Shown here piece after piece: positions 10,501-19,400 of a stretch of 64,000 bases of DNA. How positions within the stretch are numbered: position 1 is the first letter of the stretch; every line of letters starts with the position of its first letter. Below the pieces are notes generated by a model. It did no database searches and was not told the origin of the DNA. It saw nothing but the letters and a program-made list of their open reading frames with translations. This DNA is from JADHMP01 sp016779985. Its GTDB lineage: Bacteria > Bacteroidota > Bacteroidia > Flavobacteriales > Flavobacteriaceae. A program made the translations under genes and the position numbers. The stretch covers positions 148,934 to 212,933 of the forward strand of contig JADHMP010000003.1 of the NCBI GenBank assembly GCA_016779985.1, written 5' to 3'.

Positions 10501-10779
10501 CAGAAGAGTAGTATTGAAGATTTTAGTTTTAATGCTACAACAGGTACACTTGCCTTTGTAGGAAACAATAATATCAATGTAGCTGAACTAGGTCCTTCTT
10601 TAGCCAATGCAGGAGGTTTGTTTAACTTTTATGATTCAACCATTCAAAATTTTGCAAGTTACCAACGGTTTCCCTTACCTTTGGGTACCATTGCAAAAAA
10701 AATTGTACAATTAGATAATGACGATTTTGTTGTTATAACCAATAATGACAATTCCTATTTATTAAAGAAAAAAGAATAA
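7525..10779 (+). CDS. FG-GAP/VCBS repeat lipoprotein with ASPIC/UnbV domain (paralog 3)
   Basis: A 1,084-residue lipoprotein with a short signal peptide and the lipobox IIGC. It has the same plan as the two genes before it: seven FG-GAP/VCBS motifs, an ASPIC/UnbV segment (about residues 505-590, motifs VRGFQSAS and LWPNGT), then about five more motifs. It is the most divergent of the three: YFAANQLPDKLY replaces the equivalent segment near the N-terminus, NDFHENDYLYIN replaces FFERDY, and the YDASHG motif near the C-terminus is missing. Some later loops have lost acidic residues (for example DFDNDQNPDYF). The 4-base overlap with paralog 2 and the 13-base gap to the haloperoxidase-like gene point to one transcript. 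Confidence 0.9.
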   Translation: MIARKSIILLCIAIIGCNNAPVEPLQNNTFKMEVLSSKKTGITFENKLTDTSSLNIIEYLYYYNGGGVSVGDINNDGLDDLYFAANQLPDKLYLNLGNMQFKDISTAAGLNQKPSWSTGVSMQDVNNDGYIDIYVCKVGQFNELQSHNELYLNNGDLTFTEAASEVNLDFSGFSTQAAFLDYDQDGDLDLYLLNHNIHSVRSYGNTKARKIPNTLAGDRFYENKMNESGTFEEVTESSGIYSSALGYGLAVGISDFNMDGLPDIYVGNDFHENDYLYINNGDKTFTESIEFYTSHTSRFTMGIDIADMNNDGFLDFFTTDMLPFAAEILLKSGGEDTDQVIRIKERYGFRPQFARNHLQINNGDTTFSDLALQTKTFATDWSWGVLLADFDNDGWNDIFVPNGIVKRPNDLDYINYLSNTNYSQFEQTKKDKIRKKIINEMPTLEIPNLLIHNKGKLGFESIEKSAIGTPGYTTGAAYSDLDNDGDLDLILNNIDTPAQILENKKEGNQSFTFVLKPNENCPNVVGTKLFFYTNAYTTIKEHQTVRGFQSASSSKIHFALPPQGLLDSLKVLWPNGTEQWLKQFDDRLIVINPSVQKPSRFQEKVVNEQFELDLFPFKHIENNYYDEEKEQLVPERLSREGPAVLYADFNQDEIKDFFIGGASQQPAQILLGTKQGTFKNQFIPDFDRDRGFEDVTVASIDIDKDGDLDLYVGSGGNEVISPNPAYEDRIYVNDGKGIFKRAPISLPQTNTGCVAIADFDNDQNPDYFIGSRSITGAYGLTPKSFIVQNEAGRAMKMFDRKQWGMITDAQWIDLNQDDYLDLILVGDWMPITILINQEGKAFENQTAAYGLAATQGLWNTVLVEDFNKDGFLDIVAGNAGSNLKWDASLEKPIVLYLDDFDNNKQADPIIFYVYGKTTIPFASKDKLSSQLPGIKKRFTSYNDFAKVNSIETLVDRKPSNILQTKRLVELRSMIFLNQGGTSFEAKPLPNEAQKSSIEDFSFNATTGTLAFVGNNNINVAELGPSLANAGGLFNFYDSTIQNFASYQRFPLPLGTIAKKIVQLDNDDFVVITNNDNSYLLKKKE

Positions 10780-10792
10780 AACTCCAGCGCTT

Positions 10793-12142
10793 ATGAAAAA
10801 GCAAATCTTACAGGGCCTTTTCTTAGTAGCATTTGTCGTAGGATGCAGGCCTCCTTTTGAACCAAAGCAATTAGAAAATCCCGAGCTTTTTCAAAAAGCA
10901 ATACAAAACCTCTCAGATATTGTAGTCTACGATATTTTTTCACCTCCAGTAGCTTCAAGGGTCTATCTCTATCCCACCATTGCTGCCTATGAGATTTTAG
11001 CCCAATCAATGCCAGAAAAATACAACTCATTAAGTGGGCAAATAGCACATTTACCTCCAATTCCAAAGACAGAAGATGAAAATATAAGTCCCCATATGGC
11101 AGCACTTTATGCCTTCAATGCAGTTGGGAAAGAACTTATTTTTTCGGAAGATAAAATTGCTCAATTCCAAGAATCATTTGAAATGGAATTAAAGGAAATG
11201 GGAGTTCCTAGAGCATTAAAGGCAAATTCTAAAAAGTTTGGAATAAAAGTAGCAGAACACATTATGATGTGGGCAAGTAAAGACCTCTACAACCAAACTA
11301 GAACCTTTCCTAAATACACTATTTTAGATCCTCCTGAATATTGGAAACCCACTCCTCCAGACTATATGGATGGAATTGAACCTCATTGGAAAGAAATTAG
11401 AACGATGGTTTTAGATTCGGCCAACCAGTTTCCAGCCAAACCACCCCTAAAATTTGACCTCAAAGAGGGCAGCCCTTTTCAAAAACAATTATTTGAAGTA
11501 TATGAAATAGGTAAAGGCCTCAACGATGAGCAAGTAGAAATTGCAAAATTTTGGGATTGCAACCCCTATGTCACCCATCACCGAGGGCACGCCATGTTTG
11601 CTACCAAAAAAATTACCCCCGGTGGCCATTGGATTGGCATCACTGGTATTGCGGCACGAACAGCAAATAGTAGTTTTGATGAAACCGTAAATGCTTTTGC
11701 CAATGTGACCATCGCCCTTTTTGATGCTTTCATTAGTTGTTGGGATGAAAAATGGAAAACATTGGTAGTACGTCCTGAAACATTGATAAATGCTTATTAT
11801 GATGAGGAATGGCTTCCGTTATTACAAACACCACCATTTCCAGAATATACCAGTGGTCATTCAGTAATTTCTAGAGCTGCCGCATTAGCATTGACAGATG
11901 TTTATGGACCAAATTTTTCTTTTGTTGATACAACAGAGTCAGCCTATGGTTTACCAGACAGAAGCTATAATTCCTTTATTCAAGCTTCAGAAGAAGCCGC
12001 CATTTCTAGACTTTATGGAGGAATACATTATATGATGGCTATTGAAGAAGGCGTTCGCCAGGGACAACGCGTAGGGGATTATATTGTTGAAAATATTCAA
12101 ACATTGAAAAAAAATAGTTCGACAACTGTTGCCGTCCAATAG
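10793..12142 (+). CDS. Vanadium-dependent haloperoxidase / PAP2-superfamily lipoprotein
   Basis: A 449-residue exported lipoprotein (lipobox VVGC) with an acid phosphatase/vanadium haloperoxidase core in its C-terminal half. The three signature motifs are present: K320-x6-R327-P328, the SGH motif at 354-356 (H356 being the likely vanadate- or phosphate-linked histidine), and S405-R406-x5-H412. The PAP2 motif normally has an Asp four residues after the last His; here Ala is found. In this superfamily the same pocket binds vanadate in halide-oxidising enzymes or phosphate in phosphatases, and sequence alone does not decide which. It lies 13 bases after the third VCBS gene and 6 bases before the MFS gene. 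An extracellular or periplasmic oxidising or dephosphorylating step within this locus is the likely role. Confidence 0.85.
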   Translation: MKKQILQGLFLVAFVVGCRPPFEPKQLENPELFQKAIQNLSDIVVYDIFSPPVASRVYLYPTIAAYEILAQSMPEKYNSLSGQIAHLPPIPKTEDENISPHMAALYAFNAVGKELIFSEDKIAQFQESFEMELKEMGVPRALKANSKKFGIKVAEHIMMWASKDLYNQTRTFPKYTILDPPEYWKPTPPDYMDGIEPHWKEIRTMVLDSANQFPAKPPLKFDLKEGSPFQKQLFEVYEIGKGLNDEQVEIAKFWDCNPYVTHHRGHAMFATKKITPGGHWIGITGIAARTANSSFDETVNAFANVTIALFDAFISCWDEKWKTLVVRPETLINAYYDEEWLPLLQTPPFPEYTSGHSVISRAAALALTDVYGPNFSFVDTTESAYGLPDRSYNSFIQASEEAAISRLYGGIHYMMAIEEGVRQGQRVGDYIVENIQTLKKNSSTTVAVQ

Positions 12143-12148
12143 CCCTGA

Positions 12149-13501
12149 ATGAATAAAAAGCATCTTTCTTTCTGGCAAATTCTAACTATGAACTTTGGAT
12201 TCTTTGGTGTTCAATTCAGTTTTGGATTGCAGCAAAGTAATATGAGTGCCATATACAAATATCTTGGGGCTGAAGAATCTGAGTTGCCAATGTTGTGGTT
12301 AGCAGGTCCAGTTACAGGTCTAATAGTGCAACCCATAATTGGTGCCATTAGTGATGGAACTTGGTCTGTAAGATTTGGAAGAAGAAAGCCCTTTTTTCTT
12401 ATTGGAGCTGTCATAGCAAGTATCGCTTTGGTATCAATGCCCTATTCTAGTACCATATGGATGGCCGCCAGTCTCCTCTGGATTTTAGATGCTGCAAACA
12501 ATATAGCTTTAGAACCCTATCGAGCTTTTATATCAGATAAATTAGATAAAAAACAACACTCCATTGGCTTTCTCATGCAAAGTTTCTTCACTGGACTAGG
12601 AACCACTATGGCAAACTTTACACCCGCTCTATTAGTTTCTTTTGGCATTTTAGCTTTAAGTGACAAAATGGAAAATGGCATTCCTGTTTCAACCTATTGG
12701 GCATTTGGTATTGGTGCCTTTGCCTCAATTGCGACTATCTTAGTGACTGTTTTTACTACTTCAGAATATCCACCAACCCAAGAAGAATTAGAGAGAATTA
12801 AAGAAGCAAAAAAATTGGGGAACCCTGTTATTAGAACACTAAAAGACATTGGAATAGCCATAAAGGAAATGCCACTCACCATGAAACAACTCATTCCTGT
12901 TATGTTTTTTCCTTGGTATGCCATGTTCTGTTATTGGCAATATCTCACATCCGCATTGTCTCTTTCTCTCTATAATACGCTAGATCAATCAACAACTTAT
13001 TTTAATCAAGCTCAATTGCTCACTGGCAATTTGAATGGCACCTATAATATCATCTGTTTTTTAATTGCTTTCGCCATGATACCCATTGCACGAAAATTTG
13101 GTGCCAAACAACTTCACTTCATAAGTTTAGCAATAGGTGGATCTGCACTTCTTGCTATGCCATTTTTGGATGACACAACTATACTTTTTACTATTCCAAA
13201 TCCTTTTGGATCAGGCATTGCAGTGTCTCAAATATATTTGTTTTCTTTTGGACTGGGTATCACATGGGCTAGCATGATGGCGATGCCCTATCAAATGCTG
13301 GCAGCCTCTATTCCATCAGAAAAAACAGGGGTCTATATGGGCATATTTAATATGTTCATCGTCATACCAATGATCATCCAAATTGTCAGTATGCAGTATT
13401 TTGTTTATGGCGTTCTGGGTGAAAACCCTATCAACGTAATTCGTCTAGCAGGGCTATTTCTAATTCTTGGAGGATTATTTTCTTTACGAGTTAAAATATA
13501 A
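12149..13501 (+). CDS. MFS transporter, SLC45/GPH-like
   Basis: A 450-residue inner-membrane protein with about twelve hydrophobic segments. The cytoplasmic loop after the second pair carries RFGRRK (75-80), the MFS signature in the form seen in SLC45 and glycoside-pentoside-hexuronide symporters, and the first helix has GVQFSFGLQQSNMSAIYKYL, also typical of the bacterial SLC45-like group. Members move disaccharides or small glycosides with cations. It is the last gene of the run that starts with the VCBS proteins, so it would import the final product of that locus; the substrate is unknown. The next gene has its own promoter. Confidence 0.85.
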   Translation: MNKKHLSFWQILTMNFGFFGVQFSFGLQQSNMSAIYKYLGAEESELPMLWLAGPVTGLIVQPIIGAISDGTWSVRFGRRKPFFLIGAVIASIALVSMPYSSTIWMAASLLWILDAANNIALEPYRAFISDKLDKKQHSIGFLMQSFFTGLGTTMANFTPALLVSFGILALSDKMENGIPVSTYWAFGIGAFASIATILVTVFTTSEYPPTQEELERIKEAKKLGNPVIRTLKDIGIAIKEMPLTMKQLIPVMFFPWYAMFCYWQYLTSALSLSLYNTLDQSTTYFNQAQLLTGNLNGTYNIICFLIAFAMIPIARKFGAKQLHFISLAIGGSALLAMPFLDDTTILFTIPNPFGSGIAVSQIYLFSFGLGITWASMMAMPYQMLAASIPSEKTGVYMGIFNMFIVIPMIIQIVSMQYFVYGVLGENPINVIRLAGLFLILGGLFSLRVKI

Positions 13502-13526
13502 TCCCAGTTTTCAGTTTTTTGAAAAA

Positions 13527-13554
13527 TTGAAGTCGTTTCAATTTAATACCTTTG
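13527..13554 (+). promoter_or_regulatory. Bacteroidota-type promoter of maeB
   Basis: A perfect -7 box TACCTTTG (13547-13554) sits 15 bases before the maeB start. A TTG (13527-13529) lies 17 bases upstream of it, slightly shorter than the usual spacing of 19-21. Confidence 0.5.
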
Positions 13555-13569
13555 TTTTAAACCCAAAGA

Positions 13570-15852
13570 ATGAAAAAAGACCAACATAGAAGGTCCGCAT
13601 TGGAATATCATGCCAAACCCAAACCTGGTAAAACAGAAGTCATTCCTACCAAAAACTATCGTACTCAAAGAGATTTATCTTTGGCTTATTCTCCTGGCGT
13701 TGCACATCCTTGTTTAGAAATAGAAAAAGAAAAAGCTTCGGTTTATAAATATACCAATAAAGGAAATTTAGTTGCTGTTATTTCAAACGGGACGGCTGTT
13801 TTAGGCTTAGGAGATATTGGTCCAAATGCCTCAAAACCAGTGATGGAGGGAAAAGCTCTATTGTTTAAAATTTTTGCTGGAATAGATGTTTTTGATATAG
13901 AAGTTGATGCCAAAGACCCCGAACAATTTATTCAGGCCATCAAAGCCATTTCTCCAACTTTTGGCGGCATTAATCTAGAAGATATAAAGGCTCCAGAAGC
14001 CTTTGAAATTGAAAGAAGATTAAAAGAGGAGTTGGACATTCCAGTAATGCATGATGACCAACATGGAACAGCCATCATTTCTTGCGCCGCGCTTTTAAAT
14101 GCCGCTGAATTGAGTCAAAAGAAAATGGAAGAGCTTAAAGTTGTTGTCTCTGGAGCTGGAGCTGCTGCAATTTCATGTTCAAAATTATATATGGCCTTTG
14201 GTGTACTCAAAAAACGCATCCTAATGGTAGATTCTAAGGGAGTTATTCGTGCAGATAGAGAACACCTCACCCCTGAAAAAGCGTTTTTTGCTACTCAAGA
14301 AAAAATAGATACTCTAGGTGATGCGGTGAAGGGAGCAGATGTCTTTATTGGTCTTTCAAAACCGAAGCTTTTAACGGTAGAGATGCTAAATTCTATGGCA
14401 AAAAATCCTATTGTTTTTGCCATGGCAAATCCAGATCCAGAAATTGATTATCAGTTGGCTTGTGAGACGAGAAAAGATGTCATCATGGCCACGGGTCGAT
14501 CAGACTACCCAAATCAGGTAAACAATGTTTTAGGGTTTCCTTTTATTTTTAGAGGGGCATTAGATGTACGTGCCACTAAGATCAATGAAGCAATGAAAAT
14601 GGCTGCTGTTAAAGCACTAGCCGAATTAGCTAAGGAGCCTGTTCCTGAGCAAGTCAATGTTGCCTATGATGAAACGCGCCTACGTTTTGGCAAAGCCTAC
14701 ATAATTCCAAAGCCTTTTGATCCTCGTTTGATAACTAAAATACCTCCAGCAGTTGCAAAAGCAGCAATGGAATCAGGAGTTGCAACCCAGCCCATAGAGA
14801 ATTGGAAAAACTATGAAGAGTCCCTTGAAGCACTTTTAGGCAGTGACCAGAAATTGATCCGACTAATGCAGGATAGAGCAAAAGCAAAACCTAAAAAAAT
14901 TGTCTATGCTGAAGCAGATTGTTTGGACGTTTTGAAAGCAGCTCAAATTGTTCAAGAAGAAAAAATGGGAACTCCCGTACTGCTCGGAAATAAAGCCATG
15001 ATAGAAACTTTAAAAAACAAGTTAGATTATGGGGCAAAGGTTGAAATTATTGACCCAAAAGATGACTCTTATCAACCCTTACGTGAAAAGTATGCGAAAT
15101 TATTTTGGAAAGCACAGCAGCGAAAGGGGTATACTCTTTATGATGCGGAAAGACTGATGAGTGAAAGAAATTATTTTGCAGCAATGATGGTCCAAAACGG
15201 TGATGCAGATGCTATGATTTCGGGTTATTCAAGAAATTACCCAACGGTAGTAAAACCCATTTTAGAGATTATTCCAAGAGCCAAAGGAGTAAGACGAGTA
15301 GCAGCCACCAATTTAATGCTGACAAAAAGGGGCCCTATCTTTCTGTCAGACACCACTATTAATGTAGAACCAAACGCTAAAGAATTAGCTACCATTGCAA
15401 AAATGACAGCTAAAACGGTGGCTATGTTTGGTATTAAACCAGTGTTAGGTATGCTCTCTTTTTCCAATTTTGGATCTACCCGCTTCCCTCAAGCTAAAAA
15501 AGTATCGCAGGCAGTCAAATTACTTCACAGAACAAACCCTGAACTCATTGTAGACGGACCTATACAATCCGATTTTGCTTTTAACAAGAAATTGTTAGAG
15601 GAACGTTTTCCTTTTTCAGGCTTGTCCAATAAGAACGTAAATACACTCATTTTTCCAAATCTTGATGCTGCAAATATCACCTACAAGTTAATGAAAGAAC
15701 TAAATGAAAATCTGTCTATTGGTCCAATTCTAATGGGCTTGAGCGAGCCTATACATATATTACAACTAGGAGCCTCAGTAGAAGAAATTGTGAATATGTC
15801 TGCGGTTGCTGTAATTGATGCTCAGACAAAACAACAAAATGTAAAGGGATGA
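13570..15852 (+). CDS. maeB: NADP-dependent malic enzyme fused to phosphotransacetylase-like domain
   Basis: A 760-residue cytoplasmic protein, the usual MaeB length. Residues 1 to about 425 form malic enzyme: GDIGPNASKPVMEGKA near the N-terminus, the HDDQHGTA segment, the dinucleotide-binding VVVSGAGAAAIS, and ATGRSDYPNQVNN. Residues about 430-760 are a phosphotransacetylase-like domain (TNLMLTKRGPIFLSDTTIN, VDGPIQSDFA), which in MaeB proteins is regulatory and binds acetyl-CoA. It decarboxylates malate to pyruvate and makes NADPH. It has its own promoter and overlaps ruvA by 4 bases (ATGA). The maeB-ruvA-sprA-gcvH order is common in flavobacteria. Confidence 0.96.
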   Translation: MKKDQHRRSALEYHAKPKPGKTEVIPTKNYRTQRDLSLAYSPGVAHPCLEIEKEKASVYKYTNKGNLVAVISNGTAVLGLGDIGPNASKPVMEGKALLFKIFAGIDVFDIEVDAKDPEQFIQAIKAISPTFGGINLEDIKAPEAFEIERRLKEELDIPVMHDDQHGTAIISCAALLNAAELSQKKMEELKVVVSGAGAAAISCSKLYMAFGVLKKRILMVDSKGVIRADREHLTPEKAFFATQEKIDTLGDAVKGADVFIGLSKPKLLTVEMLNSMAKNPIVFAMANPDPEIDYQLACETRKDVIMATGRSDYPNQVNNVLGFPFIFRGALDVRATKINEAMKMAAVKALAELAKEPVPEQVNVAYDETRLRFGKAYIIPKPFDPRLITKIPPAVAKAAMESGVATQPIENWKNYEESLEALLGSDQKLIRLMQDRAKAKPKKIVYAEADCLDVLKAAQIVQEEKMGTPVLLGNKAMIETLKNKLDYGAKVEIIDPKDDSYQPLREKYAKLFWKAQQRKGYTLYDAERLMSERNYFAAMMVQNGDADAMISGYSRNYPTVVKPILEIIPRAKGVRRVAATNLMLTKRGPIFLSDTTINVEPNAKELATIAKMTAKTVAMFGIKPVLGMLSFSNFGSTRFPQAKKVSQAVKLLHRTNPELIVDGPIQSDFAFNKKLLEERFPFSGLSNKNVNTLIFPNLDAANITYKLMKELNENLSIGPILMGLSEPIHILQLGASVEEIVNMSAVAVIDAQTKQQNVKG

Positions 15853-16430
15853 TTACTCAACTCATTGGCCGTCTGGTCGAAAAAACTCCAACAACTCTTG
15901 TGATTGATTGCAATGGCATAGGTTATGAAGTACATATTTCATTGCACACCTTTTCGCAAATTAAAGATGAAGAAAAAATAAAACTTTACACACACCTTCA
16001 AATTAGAGAAGATGCACACACATTATTTGGATTTCACAGCCTTTTGGAAAGGAGTATTTTTCGTTTATTGCTCAGTGTTTCTGGCATTGGCGCAGCTACT
16101 GCAAGAACCATGTTATCTTCACTCGCCCCACAAGAAATTCATGCGGCTATAGTGAATGAAGATTTAGCTACAATTAAAGGCATAAAAGGGATTGGACTAA
16201 AAACAGCACAAAGGGTTCTCATTGAGCTTAAAGACAAGATGCTCCAGCTCTATGAAAGTGAACAAATACCACTACTAAAAAACAATACAATCAAAGAAGA
16301 AGCGTTATCAGCATTAGAGGTATTGGGTTACCCCAGACGTCAAGCTGAAAAAGTTATTGATAACGCGATTCAAAGTGATCCAAACAGCTCAATTGAAGAG
16401 CTTATAAAGGTTGCTTTGAATAAATTATAA
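15849..16430 (+). CDS. ruvA: Holliday junction branch migration protein RuvA
   Basis: A 193-residue protein, normal for RuvA. It has the N-terminal OB-fold (MITQLIGRLVEKTPTTLVID), two helix-hairpin-helix motifs in the middle (LLLSVSGIGAATARTML and IKGIKGIGLKTAQRVLIELK), and a C-terminal three-helix domain (ALEVLGYPRRQAEKVI) that contacts the RuvB motor. RuvA tetramers hold Holliday junctions open for RuvB and RuvC. It overlaps maeB by ATGA and ends 3 bases before the TTG start of sprA, so it is translated in the middle of an operon of unrelated function; ruvB and ruvC are not in the window. Confidence 0.97.
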   Translation: MITQLIGRLVEKTPTTLVIDCNGIGYEVHISLHTFSQIKDEEKIKLYTHLQIREDAHTLFGFHSLLERSIFRLLLSVSGIGAATARTMLSSLAPQEIHAAIVNEDLATIKGIKGIGLKTAQRVLIELKDKMLQLYESEQIPLLKNNTIKEEALSALEVLGYPRRQAEKVIDNAIQSDPNSSIEELIKVALNKL

Positions 16431-16433
16431 ATT

Positions 16434-19400
16434 TTGATTGGAAAAATTCAATTACTAAATAAACATTGTTCCTTTAGCTTCCGAAAACTTCTTATTCTGT
16501 GTTTTATCTTATGTAATGGATTGCTATGGGCACAGGACAATGTTCAATCCGGAGCCGATTTGGGGAAGATCAAAATTCCATTGCCTCAATCTATCGTAAG
16601 CAAGTATACCTATGACCCCACAACAGAGCGGTATATTTTTTCTGAAGAAATTGAAGGTTATCCTGTAGGGACTCCCCTCGTTTTGACTTTAGAAGAGTTT
16701 GAAGCACTAGTGCTCAAAGAACAAATGGAAAGTTATTTTCAAGAAAAGATCGCAGCATTAAGTGGTAAAAGCTCTAATCTTGAAGAAAGTCAGAAAAATT
16801 TACTCCCAGAAGTATATGTTAACAATAAGTTTTTTCAAACTATTTTTGGTAGCAATAGCATAGACGTTGTGCCCCAAGGTTCTATTGGAATTGATCTAGG
16901 AGTTCGTTATCAAAAAACAGACAATCCCATTAGTTCTCCTCGTGACAGAAGAAATTTCGGTTTTGATTTTGACCAGCAAATCAGCTTAAGTTTGCTGGGA
17001 AATATTGGAGAGCGTTTACAAATCATTGCGAATTATGATACAGAATCTACCTTTGATTTTCAAAATCTTATAAAAATTAGATTCAACCCTCCCACCTTGG
17101 CCGATGCTACAGAAATATTACCAGATAATTATGGCCGACAAATTGGAGCATTTCAAAACCGATTTGAACAAGCGCAAGGAACAATTAATGAAGTGCGAGA
17201 AGGAGTCAATGAGGCAAAAGTCGCCATCGAACAAACAAAACAAAAAATAGAGTCTCTAAAAAATAAAGTTAATAATTTACCCAACAGCACAGCACAGGTT
17301 TCTAATCGGGTTTCTAATTTTCTCAATGGAAAAGTGACTGAGGATGGGATTTTACAAAATATCGATATTGGTAACGTAAGTATGCCTATAAATAGTAATT
17401 TAATTCAAGGTGCTCAAAGTTTATTTGGTGTGCGCACTGATTTAAAATTTGGGAGAACCACCATCTCCAGTGTATTTTCTGAACAACGGTCTCAATCACA
17501 AAACATAACTACTCAAGGAGGAGGAACTCTACAAGAGTTTGATTTATTTGCACTAGATTATGAAGAAGACCGGCATTATTTTTTGGCTCAATATTTTCGA
17601 GACAATTATGATGCTTTTTTAAAAACCTACCCTTATATCAATTCTCCTATTCAAATCACTAGAATTGAAGTTTGGGTCACCAATATAGGAGCCCGCACTC
17701 AAAATGTTAGAAACATAGTAGCCTTGCAAGACCTCGCTGAAGCAAATCCAGAGAAAACAAGACTTGATAAAATTTCCACTCCTTTTTTTACTGAATCCAA
17801 TAGAAATGCTCCTCCTGACAATGGAGTAAATCGGTTAGATCCAGAAACGATAGGTTTTGGAGGACTCATCACCGAGTCTATTAGAGATATTGCAACAGTA
17901 AAAAATAGTTTTGGTTCTGCGAGTGCAAAAGTGCGCGAGGGGTATGATTATGCCGTGCTTGAAAGTGCGCGTAAATTAAGTCCACAAGAATATTCTTATC
18001 ACCCACAATTGGGCTATATCTCTTTGAATCAACGGTTGAGTAATGACGAGATTCTAGGAGTTGCTTTTCAATACACCTATTTGGGAAAAGTATTTCAGGT
18101 GGGAGAGTTTGCCAATGGGGGAGTGCCTGGAACTGAAATAACCTCCAATCAAAACAATCCACAACAAGCGCCTGTAGTTCAAACCAACAATTTGGTTGTA
18201 AAAATGTTAAAAAGTAGCGTTAATGATGTTCGGCAACCTGTTTGGGATCTGATGATGAAAAATATTTACAACACAGGAGCCTTTCAACTTTCAGAAGAAG
18301 ATTTTAAACTTTCAATTCTCTACACAGATCCTTCTCCAATAAACTACATGACAGCGGTTAATAATAAAATTTGGCCAAAAGAGTTGGAACAGCAAGTATT
18401 GTTGAACACCTTTCAATTGGACAGGCTAAATGTCTATCAAGACCTAACGGCCAAGGGAGATGGCTTTTTTGATTATGTGCCTGGGATTACTATTGACCCG
18501 AAATTTGGGCGAATTATTTTTCCTCAGGTCGAACCTTTTGGAGAGTTTCTTTTCGATTTGTTAGACGATCCTAACACATCAAAAGAGAATTATGACCAGG
18601 TTAATTCTTTTAACTCCAATCAAAAGAAATACGTTTTTAGAGAAATGTATGCCCTGACAAAGGCAGCAGCCCTTGAAGCCATTGAAAAGAACAAATTTCA
18701 GCTAAAAGGCCGCTACAAGTCTGAAGGAGGTGATGGAATTCCTATAGGTGCTTTCAATGTGCCCAGAGGGTCTGTTCGAGTGACTGCTGGAGGTAGACTG
18801 CTTCAAGAAGGACTTGACTATACTGTAAATTATGAAATTGGACGTGTTAAAATTCTCGATGAGGGCTTAAAAGCATCCAACATTCCTATTGATATCTCAG
18901 TAGAAAATAATTCTTTTTTCAATCAACAAAATAAAAGATTTTCGGGTATTAATATTATTCATCAACTCAATGAACGAGTTTATTTTGGAGCTACACTAGT
19001 CAATTTGAGCGAAAACCCTTTAACTCAAAAAGCTAATTATGGTACTGAGCCAGTGAACAACACTATGATGGGTTTTAATACAAATTTCTCAACAGAAATT
19101 CCATTTTTAACCCGAATGGCAAACAAAATCACAACGGTTAAATCAAGCACCCCTTCGCAACTTTCCTTCAGAGGGGAGGTAGCAGCCTTGAGAGCTAGAA
19201 ACCCAAGAAACACCCAACTCCAAGGGGAAACCAATGTCTATATTGATGATTTTGAAGGAGCACAAACCAACATTGATATCAAAGGATTTAATGCTTGGAA
19301 TTTATCCAGTGTCCCCATCAATGGTGTTTTGGGAGCTGAAGAAAAAGGGTTAGCTCGGGGCTATGGGCGATCCAAATTAGCTTGGTATTCTATTGACCGA

